NCBI GenBank assembly: GCA_029204225.1
Contig: CM055112.1
Location: 2,084,346-2,148,345 of the forward strand
DNA length: 64,000 nt
Source: Diphasiastrum complanatum
Taxonomy: Eukaryota > Streptophyta > Lycopodiopsida > Lycopodiales > Lycopodiaceae
Direction: 5' to 3'
Below are positions 10,595 through 20,213 of the stretch, piece by piece (position 1 is the first letter of the stretch; the number at the start of each line of letters is the position of its first letter). The translations under genes and the position numbers were made by a program. Below the pieces are notes generated by a model that saw nothing but the letters and a program-made list of their open reading frames with translations, was not told the origin of the DNA and did no database searches.

Positions 10595-10810
10595 ATGATT
10601 TCCACAGATGGCAATTGGCTCCATCAAGCTTGTCCATGATAGGACTGGCTTTCCCTTGGGAATCCATGTGGAAGAATTAGTCTAAGTGATAGGATAAACT
10701 ATCAGTGACTTAAGTATGAAAAAATGATACTGAAAATACAAAACAAGAAAACAATTACTCTATCGGCTAGTAGAGTCTTGTACTGTGTAAGCTTATCAAG
10801 CTATGAAAAT
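10595..10810 (-). pseudogene. Copia gag N-terminal stub of the L4 element
   Basis: On the minus strand the sequence after the primer-binding site encodes MDSQGKASPIMDKLDGAN and then HLWK, the start of a copia gag. Homology to the equivalent stub at 53453-53669 stops at the same base (ATTTCCACAGATGG on the plus strand). To the left is CACTA sequence, so the rest of the element is missing. Confidence 0.8.
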
Positions 10811-10823
10811 GGCTCTGATACCA
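10811..10823 (-). promoter_or_regulatory. Copia primer-binding site (antisense)
   Basis: GGCTCTGATACCA on the plus strand is TGGTATCAGAGCC on the minus strand, complementary to initiator Met-tRNA. It abuts the LTR at 10824. Confidence 0.9.
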
Positions 10824-11908
10824 TGTTGGAGAGAGAGAGGGATGAGAGGGAGTAGAAAGGTGTCGTATGTGAGAAACAAAAATTAGCTCGAAAGGTAAAA
10901 CGAACACGAATGAGAAACGAAACACGAACAAGAAATGAAACATGAACGGGAAACGAACTCGAACAAAAAGTGTTCGTGCGTAGCGGAATGAGGTATACGA
11001 CTCTCTCCGTAGGCATGACTATGCCTATCAGAACGAACAGAATATTTTTGATGGAAATCACGGTCATTCTTGATTATGCAGCCAAACATTAATAAATGAA
11101 GCACTAGAAGAATCATTTGTCATGAATAGCAAGACAAATTATGTGTCGCGAATGATTCGCGAAGAGCTAGACTGTGCTCGACTGATAATTAGTCGCGAAA
11201 GATTCGTGAAAGACAAGACTAAATGTTAGTTGTTTGTTACCCAAAATGAGCAGCTAGAAAAGTCAGACATAATGAATGATAGGCATAGCAATATTAACAC
11301 AGATATGAACGTAGAACAAAGAACTGTTATCATTTTAAGTAAATCAAGTATACATGTCAATAATGTAGTAGAGCACAAGACTATAGCGGATGAAACCGCA
11401 TGCTCCACGAAGCTTATTTCAATCTGTAAAGAAAATGACGCCTTAATACTGACGAACACGAATCAATGCACAGGGCATCTACTTAGTCTATATCTCTGAT
11501 AAGCTTCTGATGCTAACTTACATACACTCTCCTCTTCACATCTACAACTATCCAACGAAATACAAAGATGGTATTCAATGTATATATACATAATATTACA
11601 AGTGTGCAGATGAAGAAAGTATAGGGTGGATGTGTTGTCTGCAGGAGATCGTGGGTGGCTGCAGTTGTTGTCCAGTCTGTTAGCGTAGCTGCATGGAGTG
11701 AGCATGAAAAGATGTGACATCAGCCTTTGCTAAGGTGAACGATGGTTGTCATGTGTAAAAACATAGTGTCGCGATTCTTTTGTCTTTTCTTCGCCTGTGA
11801 GAATTTGCATGGTAATATGCAGACTGCGCAACAACACGAGTAAATATGCAGCATGAATGGAGGCAGATTAAAATGGGATTTAGGAGAGTAGAAGAAATAA
11901 ATCCAACA
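10824..11908 (-). repeat. Complete LTR L4 (1085 bases)
   Basis: On the minus strand it starts TGTTGGATTTATTTC (11908) and ends CTCTCTCCAACA (10824) directly at the primer-binding site, so it is the 5' LTR of an antisense copia element. Related copies are 52553-53425, 53682-54023 and a piece at 14122-14290. It is rich in GAAACGAAC, CGAACACGAA and CGCGAATGATTCGCG motifs. Several open frames inside it are not genes. Confidence 0.85.
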
Positions 11909-11921
11909 CTAATGACCCCTT

Positions 11922-12060
11922 GCAACTGATTACGCTACCAAATGGGTCGAGGCTAGAGCAACCAAGGATGCCAATGCAAAAATTGTAGCACGTTTTCGTT
12001 ATGAAAACATCATTACTCATTTTGGATGTCCTATCGAGCTTGTTAGTGATAGGTGTTCGG
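11922..12060 (+). pseudogene. Ty3/gypsy integrase core fragment
   Basis: One frame encodes ATDYATKWVEARATKDANAK, ENIITHFGCPIELVSDR, characteristic of the gypsy integrase catalytic core with the two Asp residues of the DDE triad. About 46 codons remain and the third acidic residue is missing. It begins 14 bases after the L4 LTR, so the LTR probably inserted into this older element. Confidence 0.85.
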
Positions 12061-12439
12061 ATTCCAGAGCAGTAAAAACAAAAAGTAATTAGAACGATGA
12101 GACGAACATCAAAAAGTTACTGAAATTTTGTAATTATTATTTTCCATTTATATTTTTGTAGAACCCCTTCTTTCTTCCTCAGTCAAATTTCCTTGTATAT
12201 TATTTGTTTATTTTCAAATCCTCATATCGTCTCCATTTGAGCTCAGAATTGAATACTGTAAAAAGCAAAAGTGCTCAGTTTCACAAGCTCTACAAGTTTT
12301 TGTCATTACTATTTTCACTCATCGCTAAACTCTAAGCTTTAAGTGGGTGGAAAAAAGAGCATTTCAACTATTTATCAAAGTCCATTGCACATAAACTTCA
12401 CCTTACTATACCTTAACTTACCAGCCCTTCAATTGTCTT
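12061..12439. other. No gene recognised
   Basis: AT-rich sequence between oppositely oriented gypsy fragments. No coding match. Confidence 0.4.
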
Positions 12440-12890
12440 TGATGACCAATCGTCATTAACTTTGGTTGGCTTAACATGGCCTGTCAAGTCAACGATGGCT
12501 CTTTTATCAACATTATTAAAGGTGATCTTACTTCTTTTCCAATCTTGAATGACTCTTGCCATCTATAGCCAGGGCGTACCAAGAAGGACTTTGTAGATAT
12601 GTACATCATCGGGTAGGTCAAGTATAACACATGCAATAATGAATTTGACATCTGCAATCTGAACGGGGATATTTAATAAGTGCCCGCAGGGTCAGTGACT
12701 CTTTGATCTTCCATTTGTAGCTTGTAGCATGGTAGATCTAATTGGGTAAAATCTTTGCTAGTGACAAAGCCATATTGTTGATGTCTGATCCACTATCTAA
12801 GATAGCGAATACTGTCATTTTCATATTCGGCTAAGGACCTAGAATAGTCCTAATATAGTAGACCGGCCCTCTTGTATTCGAGTTTATTGG
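12440..12890 (-). pseudogene. Ty3/gypsy aspartic protease fragment (antisense)
   Basis: The minus strand encodes TVFAILDSGSDINNMA at about 12770-12815, with the D-S-G-S active-site loop of a retroviral-type protease. It continues as LAKDFTQLDLPCYKLQ. Frame changes follow before a degenerate LLGTPWL-like region near 12560. It is oriented opposite to the integrase fragment at 11922, so the two do not form one element. Confidence 0.75.
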
Positions 12891-12944
12891 TCATGCCAAG
12901 ATTTAATTCCATATCGAGGCCTGTTTGTGACTACTTACCTTGAG

Positions 12945-13290
12945 AGGACCCATGCACTCTAATTGAGACATATGGAGTATTGCATGTCTATGTGACAGAT
13001 ATAGGTAGGAGGACTGCATGAAGAGATGTGATCTATTTATAGTTGACCTGCATGGGGGTTGCATGGTTTCATGCACAGGACTCTACTCTCTATATAATGA
13101 GGTAGGGATTCTCCTGTCGACATATTGGGTTTAGGTTACCAGTTTCTCTCTTCTCCTCTTGCTTCACATGGCATGGCTTGGGGGCTAGATCCAAGTTTGA
13201 TCTAGGATTGGTTGGGATGTTTGGCTCCATTGTCTCTCTTATTGTGTTATCCTATCCTCATCTTAGGGGTTATCCTTTAGAGTCTTTACA
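12945..13290 (+). repeat. LTR L2, copy 2
   Basis: Near-identical to 4066-4410. Ends GTCTTTACA directly before a primer-binding site, so it is a 5' LTR. It has TATA-like CTCTATATAATGAGG and the GGCATGGCTTGGGGGC block. The left edge is near 12941-12945. Confidence 0.9.
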
Positions 13291-13303
13291 TTGGTATCAG
13301 AGC
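13291..13303 (+). promoter_or_regulatory. Copia primer-binding site
   Basis: TTGGTATCAGAGC matches the complement of the initiator Met-tRNA 3' end and abuts the L2 LTR. No gag follows it. Confidence 0.9.
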
Positions 13304-14121
13304 ACGGCTAAGATGCGGTCTTGGATGAAATTGGAGGCAAACTTTACATCGGATTGAAGTGTTGATTTCACAAGGGAAGTTGGAGTTGGATTCACTAATT
13401 CTGTTTTAAAGCATACTTGTCAAATTTGGTGGTAGAGTGCTCTTCTACTTGAAATTTTTTTGATATAGATGCTATGAGTTAGTAATAAATTCCTTCTCAA
13501 AATTTCTTCTTGTGCCTTGTAGAAGATTTCATTTGATGTAGAAGGTTTTGCATTTGTAAATCCACTTGGTGGTTGTTGTCTAAACTGCTTGTTTGAGATT
13601 TGAACAATTACCATAAAATCTTGAATGATATTGGCAATTAGATTCATGACTAGTTTCGAAACGTTTTAGGAAACCATCTGTCCATGATAAACTAATGAAA
13701 CCGGAGGGTCTTGAATTTGTATTTTAGTATGCATGCTGAGGGTTCAGAATTAATCCTCTTGTTAAGGAAACAAACTGAAAGCCTGGATTGGATAAGTAAT
13801 TCTGTTCATTCTCTAGTTAAAAGTAGAAATAGACAAGGACAATAGGGTGTCGTTCTGCCTGTCATGGAAATTAATTATTCAACAGAAGAAGTAATTATGA
13901 TGATGTTTGTCCTGTTTTGGTTTTGAAGTAGAGAATGTATCATAGTTTGTTGGATTAGTTAATGCATGCAGCATGAATGTCCTTCCAAAACCTTCTTTGT
14001 GTTAAGTGGATTGAAACCTTTGTTGAGGGAAGTTAACCTCTTTCAGAGTACATAGAGCAATCATTTCCTACTCATTTCTCTGATCACAGAGATTTAACAG
14101 TTTGAAAAGTAGGTTAGTTAG
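13304..14121. other. No gene recognised after the L2 primer-binding site
   Basis: The internal region of the L2 element should start here, but no gag or pol is visible. An antisense frame at 13420-13647 (75 codons, Gln/Ser rich) has no recognisable motif. L2 may be non-autonomous or simply truncated. Confidence 0.4.
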
Positions 14122-14290
14122 GAATCGTTGGAACCTTAGAATAGATGCTAAGGGGATCTGATTTTAATCTGCCTCCATTCATGCTGCATATTTTTCTAAC
14201 GTTGTTACGCAGTCTGCATTTTTACACGCAAATTTGCACATACGAAGAAAAGGCGAATGAATTGCGACACTGTGTTCTTACACAGGTCAT
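14122..14290 (+). repeat. Fragment of LTR L4, opposite orientation to copy 1
   Basis: ATTTTAATCTGCCTCCATTC, CGCAGTCTGCAT and GCGACACTGTGTTCTTACACA are the reverse complement of bases near the right end of the L4 LTR (about 11760-11885). The fragment therefore represents the first ~170 bases of an L4 LTR on the plus strand. Confidence 0.75.
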
Positions 14291-14724
14291 GGTGTTTAGC
14301 AATGATTCTTTGATTTGTATTCTAACAATTATCATTTTGCTGATTGATTTGTAATCTAACAATGATTTGGTTTTCATTGTTTGCTTATATAGAGAAAAAA
14401 AGAGATGCATCTTAGAAGGAATTAAAGATCATCCAAACAATAGATGAGGTATATTTTTATCAACTAAAATTGATGTTTTTGTTTGTTTTTTATTGTTTGT
14501 ATATATTTACAACAAATTTATACAAGATGAAATAGAAAAACATAAACAATAAACAATCATTCCATACATAATGAGATAGAGATGATCAAATACAAAAGTT
14601 TATATTCATAATTCAAAAAAGTGTACATATTCGCATCTAATTCATGATACTAATACTCTGTTTTTTTCTACTTTTGCAAATACTAAAAATACATCAAATC
14701 TAAGAAGTAATAGTAGGCTTCTTA
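14291..14724. other. AT-rich spacer
   Basis: No coding match on either strand. Confidence 0.4.
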
Positions 14725-14872
14725 GTCTTCGCTATCTTCTCCATCATCGTTGTCCGAAGCCAAATCTTGTCCTTCGTTCCCTTCACCTTCATTCCCTTCT
14801 TCTCCTTGGTTTCCTCTAGTACTTTCTTCTACAAAGGAAGCGGATGCCCTCTAGATCTCGGGTAGCGTGTCC
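14725..14872 (-). pseudogene. Acidic C-terminal coding fragment, unknown protein
   Basis: On the minus strand the frame reads SFVEESTRGNQGEEGNEGEG then LASDNDDGEDSED and a stop. An acidic tail of this kind is common at the end of plant transposases and of many other proteins. A TAG breaks the frame upstream and an L2-like LTR lies on that side. It may once have been continuous with the antisense ORF at 15310-15540, with the LTR inserted between them. Confidence 0.35.
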
Positions 14873-14889
14873 ACGCTAGGGACCTGTAG

Positions 14890-15330
14890 ACCAACAACCC
14901 GTAAGTTAATTGTGACTATAAGGGAATTGGGGCCCTTATGCATACATGGTCATAATTAATGGTTGTAGGCCTAAATACATGGTGGTGGAGTTGGTATGGG
15001 TCTATCAGTGAGTTATTAGGGAACTGGATGACGTGGCCCAGATAGGCTACATAGGTGTCCAGTGAGGTGTCACAGTGCACTACTAGTGGTGCATGGGCCT
15101 TGGAGGGTATAAGTATACCTGCTGGGCTCTCACTAGCGTATGCTTGATTTGTGATGAGTAGTACATGCTGTTGGTGTGACTCCTCTTTCCATGACTCTGA
15201 TTGATCCATGGCTTGGGGGCTAGATCCGTGCGATCTAGGTTTGGTTGGGTTGGTTTAACCTCCACTGGTTCCCATGTGTGGTTGCTTTGTATGGTATGCT
15301 TAGGCTAGAATCCTGTTGTGAGGACTTTAT
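14890..15330 (+). repeat. Diverged L2-related LTR
   Basis: Contains CATGGCTTGGGGGCTAGATC followed by GATCTAGGTTTGGTTGGG, the same block order as L2, and ends GAGGACTTTATA where L2 ends GGTCTTTACA. A TATA-like GGGTATAAGTATACC lies near 15100. Identity to L2 is otherwise low, so it is an older or sister family. Its left edge is uncertain. Confidence 0.55.
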
Positions 15331-15540
15331 AAATGGCATCTCCATCGAAACGAATCCACGATCTTGTTGATCGGATTCTCCTTTGGAAAGACAAAGGGCT
15401 TTCATCCTTTGCCTTTCCTTGGGAGATAGCATAGTATAAAAATCTCGCACTCGATCGGAATCTGATACCGAGGCTTGTCCTCTTCCACTGAAAGAGGACC
15501 TTGGCATCCTCCTTGATGCTCCGCTACCGCTAGTAGACAT
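15310..15540 (-). CDS. Unidentified Ser/Arg-rich N-terminal ORF (antisense)
   Basis: An ATG at 15540 on the minus strand opens a frame rich in Ser, Gly and Arg (MSTSGSGASRRMPRSSFSGR), followed by SDRVRDFYTMLSPKERQRMK. I do not recognise a family. The frame continues into the LTR and stops at 15235, so the natural end is lost. LSPKERQRMKAL loosely resembles LSRRERMGLRAM at about 17060, but that may be chance. Confidence 0.25.
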
Positions 15541-15617
15541 GACTACTCATGATGTGGAAGTTATGCATCTTTCTGTTTTGCACGTCACTCACTCCACCAC
15601 ACCTTGGCATAGATTTT

Positions 15618-15990
15618 TCCATGGAATCTATTCATCCCACGATATCACCACACATAGATTCTATTCATCCCACGACACCTCACATGGATTCTATCCATTC
15701 CACAACACCTCACGCAAATTATACTATGGATTCTATTCATTTCACGATGTCACCACACATCGATTCTATCTATCTCATGACATGTCACATCGATTCTATC
15801 CATCCCACGACACCTCACATCGATTCTATCCATCCCACAACACCTCACGCAAATTCTACTATGGATTCTATTCATTCCACGATGTCACCACACATCGATT
15901 CTATCTATCTCATGACACCTCACATCGATTCTATCCAACCCACGACATCTCACATCGATTCTATCCATCCCACATCACCTCACATATCTT
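15618..15990 (+). repeat. Minisatellite, ~30-base unit CACCTCACATCGATTCTATC
   Basis: At least ten imperfect units of about 30 bases built on ATCGATTCTATCCATCCCACG, with longer ~48-base variants that add a CGCAAATTCTACTATGG segment. Two plus frames stay open across it, giving HIDSIHPTTP-type or HRFYPSHDTS-type repeats. Two open frames at once argue for repeat structure, not selected coding. It sits just upstream of the SET-domain remnant. Confidence 0.85.
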
Positions 15991-16065
15991 GTGTAGAATC
16001 TCCTCTTCTTCCTATCCCATCTAGATTTACTCCATTAAAAAAAAAGAACACGATTTGGACGCATT

Positions 16066-16762
16066 TTGACAAGATTTGAAAATGAACAACCAAATTCACG
16101 TACTGTTGACTTATCCAAGAATGTTTTAAATTCATTGATTGAGTCTCCCCTTCCTCCCTACCTAGAAGCATTGGTTAAGCCCTTTGATAGAGAGAAATAT
16201 TCATGTTGGCCTGATATAGTACCACTACCATTATGTGAAACATCATTTTCATATTGGGGTCGTATGTACATGATCAAGCCAAGTGAGCGCTTTCCTAATG
16301 CGGGATTGGGTTTATTTTCTTTGACTAGCATTGAAGTCCCCTTGAATAGTGTTGTCACATTAATGCCTTATGCAAGACTCAATACAATTGGGGTGATTGG
16401 CATGCTCTATGTCGTCACCAATGGAGAATGCTTGTTTATGGCTTGAATGCCAATGCTTGTTCTTTGGAAGAGAGACGTGTGCAAGGAGAGAATGTTTTGA
16501 AATCACATCGTATGTACATTGATGGGCGCCCATAAAAATATGGCAATATTGCTGCATATATATATATAGTTCCATTGGGCACCCTTCATTAACTAATTGT
16601 GATTTCGAAGAATGCACCAATGGAAAGGAAAAATACTTTTTTAGGAACTCAAAAAGTACATACGTAATGGTATGTGCGATAAGGCCCATTAAATGTGGTG
16701 AAGAGCTATTCATCAAATATAACTTCAATCGCCCTCTTCCAAGATGTGACAAAAGGCTTTGA
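16066..16762 (+). pseudogene. SET-domain protein pseudogene
   Basis: SET domains transfer methyl groups from S-adenosylmethionine to lysine, usually on histones. The first frame (16066-16446) carries RFPNAGLGLFSLTSIEVP, the glycine-rich N-terminal SET strand. A frameshift near 16385 leads to WGDWHALCRHQW and then MYIDGRP (about 16510), a stop, and YGNIAAYI. After another frame change 16594-16762 encodes TNCDFEEC and VMVCAIRPIKCGEELFIKYNF, matching the NHSCxPNC and GEELxxxYN signatures that build the cofactor pocket. Order and spacing fit one SET domain. At least two frameshifts and stops make it non-functional. A CACTA transposase remnant follows on the same strand 0.3 kb downstream, so the gene may have been carried by that element. 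Confidence 0.75.
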
Positions 16763-17059
16763 GCCAAACCCAAGCATGTACTTTGCGAATATCAAAATAC
16801 ATTTTATCTATTTAGCAAGTTATGTTGAATTTGAATTAATTGTTTTTTTTTATATTTCATATTGCATGCCTTAATTTAAGATATGGTGTTTGATTTGCAT
16901 GTCTTAATTTTAGTTTTAATTTTCATGAATGACAATCTTATATGTTAATTTGTATGTTTGAAGGACTATGAATTGACATCTAGCTCTAGTGATGATGACA
17001 ACAGTCACTCTATATCCAAAACAAGATTGGCATAGGATGGGTCGCACATAAATCAACTA
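16763..17059 (+). other. AT-rich segment, possible intron, with acidic exon-like end
   Basis: T-rich sequence ends at a TTTGAAG/GACTATGAATTG junction that could be a splice acceptor. The next codons read DYELTSSSSDDDNSHS. This may join the SET remnant to the following frame, but it is unproven. Confidence 0.3.
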
Positions 17060-17797
17060 TCACGTCGTGAGCGTATGGGACTGAGAGCCATGATGAAAAT
17101 AGACGAACAACAACGTGCCAAAGCAAATCAGCCTCAATCTTTTTCTTCTTCTTCTTCTTCTTCTTCTTCAGAATCAAGATCAAGTGCTGAAAATGATTTT
17201 TGCATTCAAGTTCTGGGAAACACTATGTTAGAGACAAGAGGTGAGGCACAAAAAATGTTGAGTGCAATGTAAATGGACTATACATTGCATCATGTTTGTC
17301 CAAAAGAGTGCATCTTATATCGTGGTGAGTATTGAGGGTTAAAAGCTTGTCCTATATGTGATACTTCTCGATATCGAGATGACTTACAAGGGACCACTAT
17401 CCCATGCAAGGTGTTACGACACTTTCCAATAATCCCATGATTGCAACGATTGTTTCATTGCAAGTCTCTTGCAAAACTTGTGAATTGGCATGCTAGTCAT
17501 CGTTCTTCGAATGAGATCATGAGAGTACTCTCAGACTCTCCTGCTCCATGTTTTGCAAGTGAAACAAGAAATATAAGATTTGGACTTGCAACAGACGGGA
17601 TTAACCCCTTTGGAAAAATGTAAGCATGTGGTCTACTTGGCCAGTGGTGTTGGTCAACTATAACATTCCACCTTGGCTAAGCATTAAAAAAGGACATCTC
17701 ATGCTAGCACTTCTAATTCCTAGAAAACATAAGTAAAAAATATGGATATCTACTTTGCACCATTGATTGAAGAACTAGAACTACTATGGAAGGGACG
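17060..17797 (+). pseudogene. CACTA TNP2-type transposase remnant (copy 3)
   Basis: After a Ser-rich stretch from a TCT microsatellite (about 17140-17170), the frame encodes YTLHHVCPKECILYRGEY, then CPICDTSRYRDDLQG, IPCKVLRHFPIIP and LQRLFHCKSLAKLVNWH. The last part includes IRFGLATDGINPFG. These match, in order, the TNP2 region of the copy at 20545-21242. Internal stops and frameshifts are present. The frame is cut at about 17797 by a second copy of the L1 ORF, at the point corresponding to LCILWNGIHAYD in the longer copy. Confidence 0.85.
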
Positions 17798-18614
17798 AAG
17801 GACAGGCAACATCATCCAGAGGTTCGCACACCAAATCTGCCAGCCGGGCCTTCCGAAGACCAAAGTCCGTGGAGGAGAAAATAAACGAATTCTTAGCAAA
17901 GTATCCCCACTAGTCAACTAGAGGCGGCTGGCAGATATCTTTTTCAGCTCAAACAATAAAGGGCAAGGAGCTGCAAGCATTACCTGCCCTCCAACCACAA
18001 CCAGAGTGACGTCAGTAGCTATTCGAAAGAGACCCTACAGCCATCAGGGCCTATGTGACAAGTCCACAACAACTACGAGTGAACGCGCACTTCCTGCCAT
18101 GCACACGACAATCCAAATGGGCGGAATGCGGCACCCCTCTGGACAAGATCACAATTCAGAATTTCAATTGACCGATCATTCCATCAGAGTACAATTGGAA
18201 TACGGATGTAGATGCTAGAAGGGCTCTCACCATATTCACCAATAACTACTTCAACTACCCTGATCCAACAGTCCGCGCGGCAGCCACTTACGCCCGGGAC
18301 TTAGAGCATTTAATGGGGATTGAAACTAAATGGGACAATTTTCTCTCCCCCCATATTCTTTGATCCTAATAAGACGCTAGCTTTTGACAAAGTCGAAGAT
18401 CAGCTGTCAGTCGCTCGTGTGTATTACCGAGCTGTCCTTCTTGGCGATCCCTGGACCGTAGATTCCAAGAATGGGTCGACCAAGACTGGTTGACAGGAGT
18501 CCACAAGTCGCTTCACACACCCAAGGACTAGAAGAAACTGGACCACATCAACTTTATGGAAGACGTCATGGGCTACCTGATCCAACAAAGGCAGGCCAAG
18601 AAGACTCTTTACTG
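17798..18614 (+). pseudogene. Second copy of the L1 coiled-coil ORF, 5' truncated and broken
   Basis: Colinear with 514-1331: SASRAFRRPKSVEEKINEF, RGGWQIS, KELQALPALQPQPE, DVDARRALTIF and DVMGYLIQQR. It lacks the coiled-coil half and has stops (for example at the CCCCACTAGTC site near 17910, CACGAG in copy 1) and frameshifts. It begins inside the CACTA transposase, so L1 inserted into that element, or recombination joined them. The L1 repeat follows directly. Confidence 0.85.
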
Positions 18615-18661
18615 AACCGACAGAGTGCCGAGGGACCGGCACTACTTCAGGCTGTGGGTCC

Positions 18662-19431
18662 TGTTGGGGGTATTCCAACAAATTGTAAATAAATAAAATC
18701 GACTAAAAAAATGTGTTGCGAGGGCATGGCATCCTGTGCGCATAAGCCCATGGCCCAATGAGCACGCAAGCTTAAGTTGTAAATAAAATAAAATAGACTT
18801 GGGCCTTTGAATTAAAATAAAACTAAAGTCATTTTTAAACTTAGAGATTACTTTTTAGAGTTGGGTCCAAATTGGGACTCACATGAATCTTGTGAATTTC
18901 AATGTACCTTTTGTGGACCCTTGGATCAAGTTGGGTCCAAGATGAATGGATAGGATCAATGTAAATATTAGCCGATAGGATTTTGGGACAAGAGCCTTTC
19001 CCATTTTATAAAAAGGCACCATTTGTACTCTATTTTCATGCTTAATAGCATTTTGAGAGCTCAAGCATCCTCATTTGCTGATCACTCTTGCTTATGCTAT
19101 TGTTGTGGTTTGCTTGTTATTTCCATTTCCCATGTTTTTTGTTTATGCTAGTTAAGGTTTTTCCATAAGCAATGAAATTGAGCATTTGAGCTAACCTCCA
19201 TCTCATCTCTCTCTCTTTCTCTCTTCCCCTTCTTCTTCCTCTTCTATTCTATCCTTTCTCTTCACCAACAATCATGATGAAGTTAGTTAGGGGAGAAGAG
19301 TTAGTGTGAGTAGTGTTAGGGGAGGTAGAGTTAGATAAAAAGTAGGAAAACTAACTAAAAGTAGCATCTATGCATGGTTAGGTGCCTATCCAGTGAACTA
19401 ACCCTTGTTGACAAGCGGGAGGGCTATTACA
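18662..19431 (+). repeat. LTR-like repeat L1, copy 2
   Basis: Starts TGTTGGGGGTATTCC and is colinear with 1378-2178, including TGGCATCCTG, a TATA-like TTTTATAAAAAGG near 19003, the TCTCTCTTTCTC tract and the end GGGCTATTACA. TG at the start and CA at the end are compatible with an LTR. The last bases abut a CACTA-like palindromic terminal region. Confidence 0.65.
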
Positions 19432-19606
19432 ACGTCGGATTGAAGACCCTATAGACATCCATCTGACGTATACTTGGATGTCGGATTCCGACATCCTAGA
19501 TAGTTGTCGGAATCTGATGTCTGTTAACAAAATGATCAAAAAAAAGGTTCGACATTTATCTGATGTCTATCCGACATGTTTGGACGTCGGATTCCGACAT
19601 CCCAAA
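19432..19606. repeat. Palindromic subterminal repeats, probable CACTA end
   Basis: Two near-identical palindromes at 19476-19496 (GGATGTCGGA/TCCGACATCC around one base) and 19582-19602, with partial copies between (TTGTCGGAATCTGATGTC, CTATCCGACATG). They lie about 0.6 kb ahead of the plus-strand TNP2 pseudogene. Repeated short motifs near the end are the hallmark of CACTA elements. A full CACTA terminus was not confirmed, though CTATTACAACGTCGG at the junction resembles CACTACAA. Confidence 0.6.
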
Positions 19607-20213
19607 TTAGAAAAAAATAAAAAATGCATAAAAAACAGCACGCGCATTTTTGTCGGGCTGTTTTTGGAGTTGAGTTCTTAGAGAAATGATGTTCGTGAAT
19701 TGTTTTTAAAACAATATTTTTGAGTTGCATTCAACATTTGGATCAAACAACAAACTAAGCACGAGGTACTGATTGTTGTTTTGAAATCCGACATTGCACA
19801 TGGTTTAAATTTCTTTGTTGGTTATCACGTCAATCCACATCTCTAAATTTGACAATGCGATTTTTGAAAAAAGAACATTGCACATTGCACATATAAAAGC
19901 AATGGCAATATAGCACAATCCAATAATAATATTTTCATAATATGAATCCATGTATTACGAAATTGGTGCTTTAATGTCGTGTGAGTCTTTCTAGATCTAA
20001 CATCAACTAAAATTTATACACCTAATCTGCTCATCGTCGTCGTGACGTCTAGTCTGGATGAACACAAGCAAACAAACTACATTAATATTTAATGCTTGAT
20101 CGTATTAAATAAAATAAAATTAACGTCAAAATACAAACCACATTAGTATGAATACAAAAACTAGTACTTACATTTGGAGGATGACCCTTGCTCTTTAGTT
20201 TGTCCACTAATGC
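19607..20213. other. AT-rich leader region ahead of the transposase
   Basis: No coding match. Its position suggests the 5' non-coding part of the CACTA element. Confidence 0.4.

Noticed and set aside
10883-11720. Open frames inside the L4 LTR
   Set aside because: Shown to be LTR by the primer-binding site and by three further copies; frames are not conserved.
15539-16079. His/Ser/Pro-rich repetitive protein
   Set aside because: Two frames are open at once over a minisatellite; treated as a repeat, with only a weak chance of former coding.
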